Shown here: piece by piece, positions 7,346 through 10,702 of the stretch | How the letters are laid out: each line of letters starts with the position of its first letter | Numbering within the stretch: the stretch's first letter is position 1 | Program-made: the position numbers and the translations under genes | The notes under the pieces: generated by a model | Database searches by the model: none | Told to the model about the DNA's origin: nothing | The model's input: only the letters and a program-made list of their open reading frames with translations | Source: a bacterium UBP2_UBA4780 | GTDB taxonomy: Bacteria > Edwardsbacteria > AC1 > EtOH8 | NCBI GenBank assembly: GCA_002403115.1 | Contig: DHHE01000012.1 | Span: 1,619-12,320, forward strand | Direction of reading: 5' to 3' | Length of the DNA stretch: 10,702 bases

Positions 7346-9913
7346 ATGGGAAGAAAGAAACGGGAAGCGACAAGCACAGACGGGGGGAAACTGATGTCCA
7401 GATCCATTTTGGCGGCGGTGCTGCTGGCGGCGGGGGCGGCCCCGCTTTGGGCCATCTCCGAGGGCGGCGCCATTTTCCTGATGATCCGGCCCGGGGCCAG
7501 GGCCTCGGGCATGGGAAGCGCCTTCTGCGCCATCGCCGACGACGCCACCGCCACCTATTTCAACCCGGCCGGCCTGGCCTTTCTGGCCAAGGAATCACGG
7601 CCCCACCTTTCGCCCCAGGACGTCAGGAACTGGCGGCAGCTGGCCGAGGCGTTCCAGGGCGCCGAGCAGGATTACCTGCTGGACCCGTCGGAGATAAGCG
7701 ATCCCGACGGCCTGGTCATCAGGGCCGGGCGAGCGCCGCTTTTCTGCGCGGCCGACGTGGCCGACTGGCGGCGGTTGCTGGCAACCCTGGCTGACACCGC
7801 CGGCGCGGAGGACCGGCCCTCCCTGGGGGCGAGGCTGGACCCCGCCCTACTGGACGAACTGAGGGGATACGACGCCGGCAATCTGGAGGCCGGGAACAAG
7901 GCGTCGCTCCTGCGCGCCCTCAACGGGCTGCTGGCCGACAGGTCCCTTTTCCGTCTGCCGGCGATGGCCGGTGTCCGGCTGCCGGAGCAAAGTCTGGAGG
8001 CTCTGGACAGGGCGATCTACACCGGACAGCGCAATTCGGTCAAGGCCGAGGACATAGCCCAGCCCAGGCTCCTGGCACAGCGCCTGGCCTCGGGCGGAGA
8101 CGCGCCGTCCAGGCACGTCGCCAAAGGCTTTAGCCAGCGGGCCCGGACGGCCCTGACCCGCGAGTCCAGGTTCGAAGCCGACAGCCTGAGGCGGATGCTG
8201 GCCGCCGAGCTGTCCCGGATCGCCAAGGCGGGGCCGCTTTACAATCAGGCGGTGTTCCCGGAGGCGTCTTTGAAACCGGCCGCCAGGCAGCTGGCCGCGA
8301 TGCAGCTTCGGGGCGACGAACTGGCCAGGCTCAACCTGAGGATCCTGGCCGACGCCTTTCCCGCCGAGATCGATTTCCGGTTCGACCGGGAGCTGCTGAC
8401 TGCGTCCGAGCTGCGGACCATCAACCGCCACTACCTGGAGACGGTGCTGAAGCCGGCCCTGGCAGGGCTGGAAAACAGGGTCGAGCCGGGCCCCGGGGAA
8501 AAGGAGGTGATGGAAAGGATGGGCGGGGCGGCCGCCGGCATCCTGGGCGGATACGACGGGACCCAGGAGATGCGGGCCGAGGACGTCAACCTGCTGGTTG
8601 ACGAGCTGAACCGGATCATCTCTGCCCAGGATTTCCCCGCGGCCCGGGCCGCCACGGCGGTGCCGCATTACCTGGCCAACCGCCAGGCCATAGACCAGGC
8701 GTTCAGAACCGAGATCACGCCCTCCTCGGCCCAGAAGCCGAAGACGGCCAGGCTCTACCTGCGGCAGCGTCTGGAGCGCCCGGTGCAGGAGCTGTTGGAC
8801 CGGCTGGCCCAGGGTACGGAGCCGGGGGAGGACGAGCAGGCCCTGGCGCTGTCCGGGATCAACTCACTGATCGACGCCGGTGACCTTTACCAGCCGGCCT
8901 ACTTCCCCAGGGCCTCCTTGGGCAGCGAGGCCAGGTCGTTGGTGTCGGGCGGGGTGGAGGGACTTTCCCAGAGGAAGCTGCAGCGACTGAACCGCCTTCT
9001 GCTGGAATCGGAGCTATCCGGCGCGGTGGCCGCCCTCGGCGCCGAGGGAAAGAGCAGGCACGCCACCCTGATGCACTCCCCCTGGCTATCCGAGATCTGG
9101 GGCGACGTGGGCGACATGTACTACGAGTTCATCGCCTACGCCCAGCCGGTGAGGGACTGGGGGGTTTTCGGCGGCAACCTCATCTTCCTGTCCGAGGGGA
9201 AGAACCAGCACCTGGACGAGTTTGGCAACGTCCTGGGCGAGTTCTCCAGCTACGAGTTCTCGCCGACCCTCTCCTACGGCAACAAGGTTCTCCCCGGCCT
9301 GGGGACCGGCGTCAACCTCAAGGTGATCCACTCCCACCTGGCCCCGTTCGGCCCTCCGGGCACCCAGGGCAAGGGGGTGGCCACCACCTGGGCGGTGGAC
9401 CTGGGGCTGCTTTACCACACCCCGCTCCACGGCCTTTCCCTGGGGTGCAACCTCCAGAACCTGGGGCCGAAGCTGGTCTACATCGACGCCCAGCAGGCCG
9501 ACCCCCTGTCGCGCAACCTCAGGCTGGGCCTGGCCTACAAGATATTCGACGGGCGCATCACCAAGCTGACCAGCGCCTTCGACATCACCCGGACGGTGGT
9601 GGACTTCGACCCGTCCTGGAGCGGTGAATGGTGGAAGAACCAGTGGCGGGAATCGGTCATCCATTTCGGGAACGAATACGTCTACACGGGCTTCGTCCAG
9701 CTGGCCCTCCGCTACGGTCTGGTTTACGACCGGGCGGGGCGGATCGGGACCAAGCTCGATTCCTCCGAGCCCAAGTTCTCCCTGGGCGAGGCCAGCACCT
9801 TCGGGGGCAGCGTCGGCTACCGGAGGATCTCCTTCGACGTGGCCCTGGAGCCGGGCGGCGAGCTGATGAACGGGACCAAGAACAAGAAGTTCGCCCTGTC
9901 GTTCAATTTCTAG
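7346..9913 (+). CDS. PorV/PorQ-family outer-membrane barrel protein with large helical insertion
   Basis: An 855-residue protein. Residues 39-80 are the family N-terminus (EGGAIFLMIRPGARASGMGS then ADDATATYFNPAGLAFL). The barrel resumes at about 573 (ATLMHSPWLSEIWGD, then YYEFIAYAQP, GNLIFLSEGK) and runs through beta-rich strands to a terminal phenylalanine (KFALSFNF), as in outer-membrane barrels. PorV-type proteins are normally about 300-400 residues; here about 490 residues (84-572) of charged, alanine/leucine-rich, probably helical sequence are inserted. ATG 7346 has GAGG 5 nt upstream; ATG 7394 (residue 17) gives a more typical signal peptide (MSRSILAAVLLAAGAAPLWA) and may be the true start. 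PorV is the outer-membrane shuttle that brings type IX substrates to PorU, which fits the adjacent C25 gene. Some PorV/PorQ relatives in candidate phyla have no known role, so the function is inferred. Confidence 0.85.
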   Translation: MGRKKREATSTDGGKLMSRSILAAVLLAAGAAPLWAISEGGAIFLMIRPGARASGMGSAFCAIADDATATYFNPAGLAFLAKESRPHLSPQDVRNWRQLAEAFQGAEQDYLLDPSEISDPDGLVIRAGRAPLFCAADVADWRRLLATLADTAGAEDRPSLGARLDPALLDELRGYDAGNLEAGNKASLLRALNGLLADRSLFRLPAMAGVRLPEQSLEALDRAIYTGQRNSVKAEDIAQPRLLAQRLASGGDAPSRHVAKGFSQRARTALTRESRFEADSLRRMLAAELSRIAKAGPLYNQAVFPEASLKPAARQLAAMQLRGDELARLNLRILADAFPAEIDFRFDRELLTASELRTINRHYLETVLKPALAGLENRVEPGPGEKEVMERMGGAAAGILGGYDGTQEMRAEDVNLLVDELNRIISAQDFPAARAATAVPHYLANRQAIDQAFRTEITPSSAQKPKTARLYLRQRLERPVQELLDRLAQGTEPGEDEQALALSGINSLIDAGDLYQPAYFPRASLGSEARSLVSGGVEGLSQRKLQRLNRLLLESELSGAVAALGAEGKSRHATLMHSPWLSEIWGDVGDMYYEFIAYAQPVRDWGVFGGNLIFLSEGKNQHLDEFGNVLGEFSSYEFSPTLSYGNKVLPGLGTGVNLKVIHSHLAPFGPPGTQGKGVATTWAVDLGLLYHTPLHGLSLGCNLQNLGPKLVYIDAQQADPLSRNLRLGLAYKIFDGRITKLTSAFDITRTVVDFDPSWSGEWWKNQWRESVIHFGNEYVYTGFVQLALRYGLVYDRAGRIGTKLDSSEPKFSLGEASTFGGSVGYRRISFDVALEPGGELMNGTKNKKFALSFNF
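7595..9061 (+). other. Inserted helical domain with degenerate internal repeats, within the PorV-like gene
   Basis: This covers residues 84-572 of the PorV-like protein. Four degenerate copies of a helix-helix unit are visible, each with the pattern LLxxLNxLIxAxxLYxxAxFPxxSL. Anchors are LFRLPAMAG at residue 201, LYNQAVFP at 298, DFPAARAA at 429 and LYQPAYFP at 514. A second element, LxRLNRxLL, recurs at about 330 (ELARLNLRIL) and 550 (KLQRLNRLLL). Two further related segments are DVRNWRQLAEAF (92-103) and DVADWRRLLATL (137-148). I recognise no named domain family. Codon use and GC content look the same as in the barrel, so there is no sign of recent import. Confidence 0.6.
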
Positions 9914-9932
9914 CATATCCCGAAAGGACCAG

Positions 9933-10702
9933 ATGACCAGAGACGCCGCCATCCTCGCCTTGCTGCTGGCCCCGGCCCTGATATCCGGGAACGCTTCCGG
10001 CGACGACCTGTCACGGCTCAAGGCCTCCGGGCCGACCTCCAAGCCGGTGCTGGAGCGGCTGAAGGCCCAGCCCCGGCAGTACCAGGACGCGGTCTGCCGC
10101 CGCAACATCCTGGGCCAGATCCGCCAGGCCAGGAAGGATCGGGGGCTCAAGACATTCGGGATCGACACGGTCAGGGTGCTGGCCATCAAGGCCCAGTTCC
10201 AGCTGGACGACGACCCCAACACCACCGGTAACGGCCACTTCGACTACCTGGGAAACGGGGAGCCGGTCTACATCAACAACGACCCGGCCCAGGGGCACAA
10301 CTTCGAGCACGAGCCGCCCCACGACAGCGTCCACGTCCACAGCCAGCTGCTGGCGCTGCGCAACTACTATTGGGCGGTCTCCGGCGGACGCCTCTGGGTC
10401 GAGTTCAAGCAGGTGCCCGAGGGCCTGCAGTCGGCCTACACCCTGCCGCACCAGATGTCCTTCTACAGCGATTTCTACAACGGGTGGGACAACTGGGGGG
10501 CCGGCATCTACGTGCTGCTGCGGGACGCCATCGAGGCGGCCGACGCCGACCCGCTGAACCTATCGTTCGGCGACTACCAGAGCTACATGGTCATCCACGC
10601 CGGCTCCTGCTGGCAGACCGACCCCTGGGGGGCCGACATCCCATCCGTCTTCATCCGGATGGACGAGAGCTACCCCATCATCGCCAACGCCGGCGCCGAC
10701 GT
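9933..10702 (+). CDS. Secreted M6-peptidase-like protein, 3' partial
   Basis: The frame starts at ATG 9933, preceded by AAGGA at 9924-9928 (4-nt spacing), and runs off the right edge after 256 complete codons. A signal peptide is visible (MTRDAAILALLLAPALISGNASG, about residues 1-23). The rest resembles the N-terminal part of M6 (immune inhibitor A-like) metalloprotease domains: strand VLAIKAQFQ at 82-90, then DDDPNTTGNGHFDY, LRNYYWAVSGGRLWVEF and VIHAGS around His222, which matches the HAG strand preceding the zinc site in M6 enzymes. No HExxH is present yet; it would be expected past the edge, so activity cannot be judged. It lies 19 nt after the PorV-like gene, so probably in the same transcript, and could be cargo of the PorU/PorV-like pair; a C-terminal sorting domain would support that but is out of view. 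Confidence 0.7.
   Translation, partial: MTRDAAILALLLAPALISGNASGDDLSRLKASGPTSKPVLERLKAQPRQYQDAVCRRNILGQIRQARKDRGLKTFGIDTVRVLAIKAQFQLDDDPNTTGNGHFDYLGNGEPVYINNDPAQGHNFEHEPPHDSVHVHSQLLALRNYYWAVSGGRLWVEFKQVPEGLQSAYTLPHQMSFYSDFYNGWDNWGAGIYVLLRDAIEAADADPLNLSFGDYQSYMVIHAGSCWQTDPWGADIPSVFIRMDESYPIIANAGAD

Noticed and set aside
1..10702. CRISPR arrays, insertion sequences, tRNA or rRNA genes
   Set aside because: No regularly spaced direct repeats, no transposase motifs with terminal inverted repeats, and no tRNA- or rRNA-like sequence was seen on either strand.

Overview
The window is GC-rich bacterial DNA with every supported gene on the + strand. The best guess for the host is an uncultivated bacterium of the FCB group or a nearby candidate phylum (Edwardsbacteria/TA06, WOR-3 or Zixibacteria type). 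That is an inference: the gene content (a C25 gingipain-like protein with a C-terminal FlgD-like sorting domain beside a PorV/PorQ-type barrel) is typical of such genomes, but no marker here fixes the phylum.

Region 1 (1-3158) is housekeeping. It holds the 3' end of a phospholipase D-like (single HKD motif) protein, a small cysteine-rich DUF3795 protein, rimO (ribosomal protein S12 methylthiotransferase) and a type IV prepilin peptidase (PilD/GspO type). The last two overlap by 23 nt and are probably translationally coupled.

Region 2 (3159-3458) is a 300-nt non-coding interval, visibly more AT-rich than its flanks. A near-consensus sigma70-type promoter starts 5 nt after the prepilin peptidase stop. 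It is followed by about 125 nt that fold by hand into a long irregular rod, then a perfect 8-bp hairpin, then a convincing intrinsic terminator. This is either a free-standing structured RNA (the shape recalls 6S RNA) or a terminator-controlled leader of the operon downstream. I could not match it to a riboswitch class I know.

Region 3 (3459-10702) looks like one secretion/surface operon: a 1294-aa C25 cysteine peptidase with a PorU-like layout, then after 2 nt an 855-aa PorV/PorQ-family outer-membrane protein, then after 19 nt a secreted M6-peptidase-like protein cut by the window edge. The PorU-PorV pairing suggests a type IX-like attachment module, with the third gene as possible cargo. 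The PorV-like protein is the oddest item: about 490 residues of predicted helical, internally repetitive sequence are inserted near the N-terminus of an otherwise ordinary barrel of about 350 residues.

The two best leads are the structured RNA at about 3197-3391 and the large insertion in the PorV-like protein at about 7600-9060.
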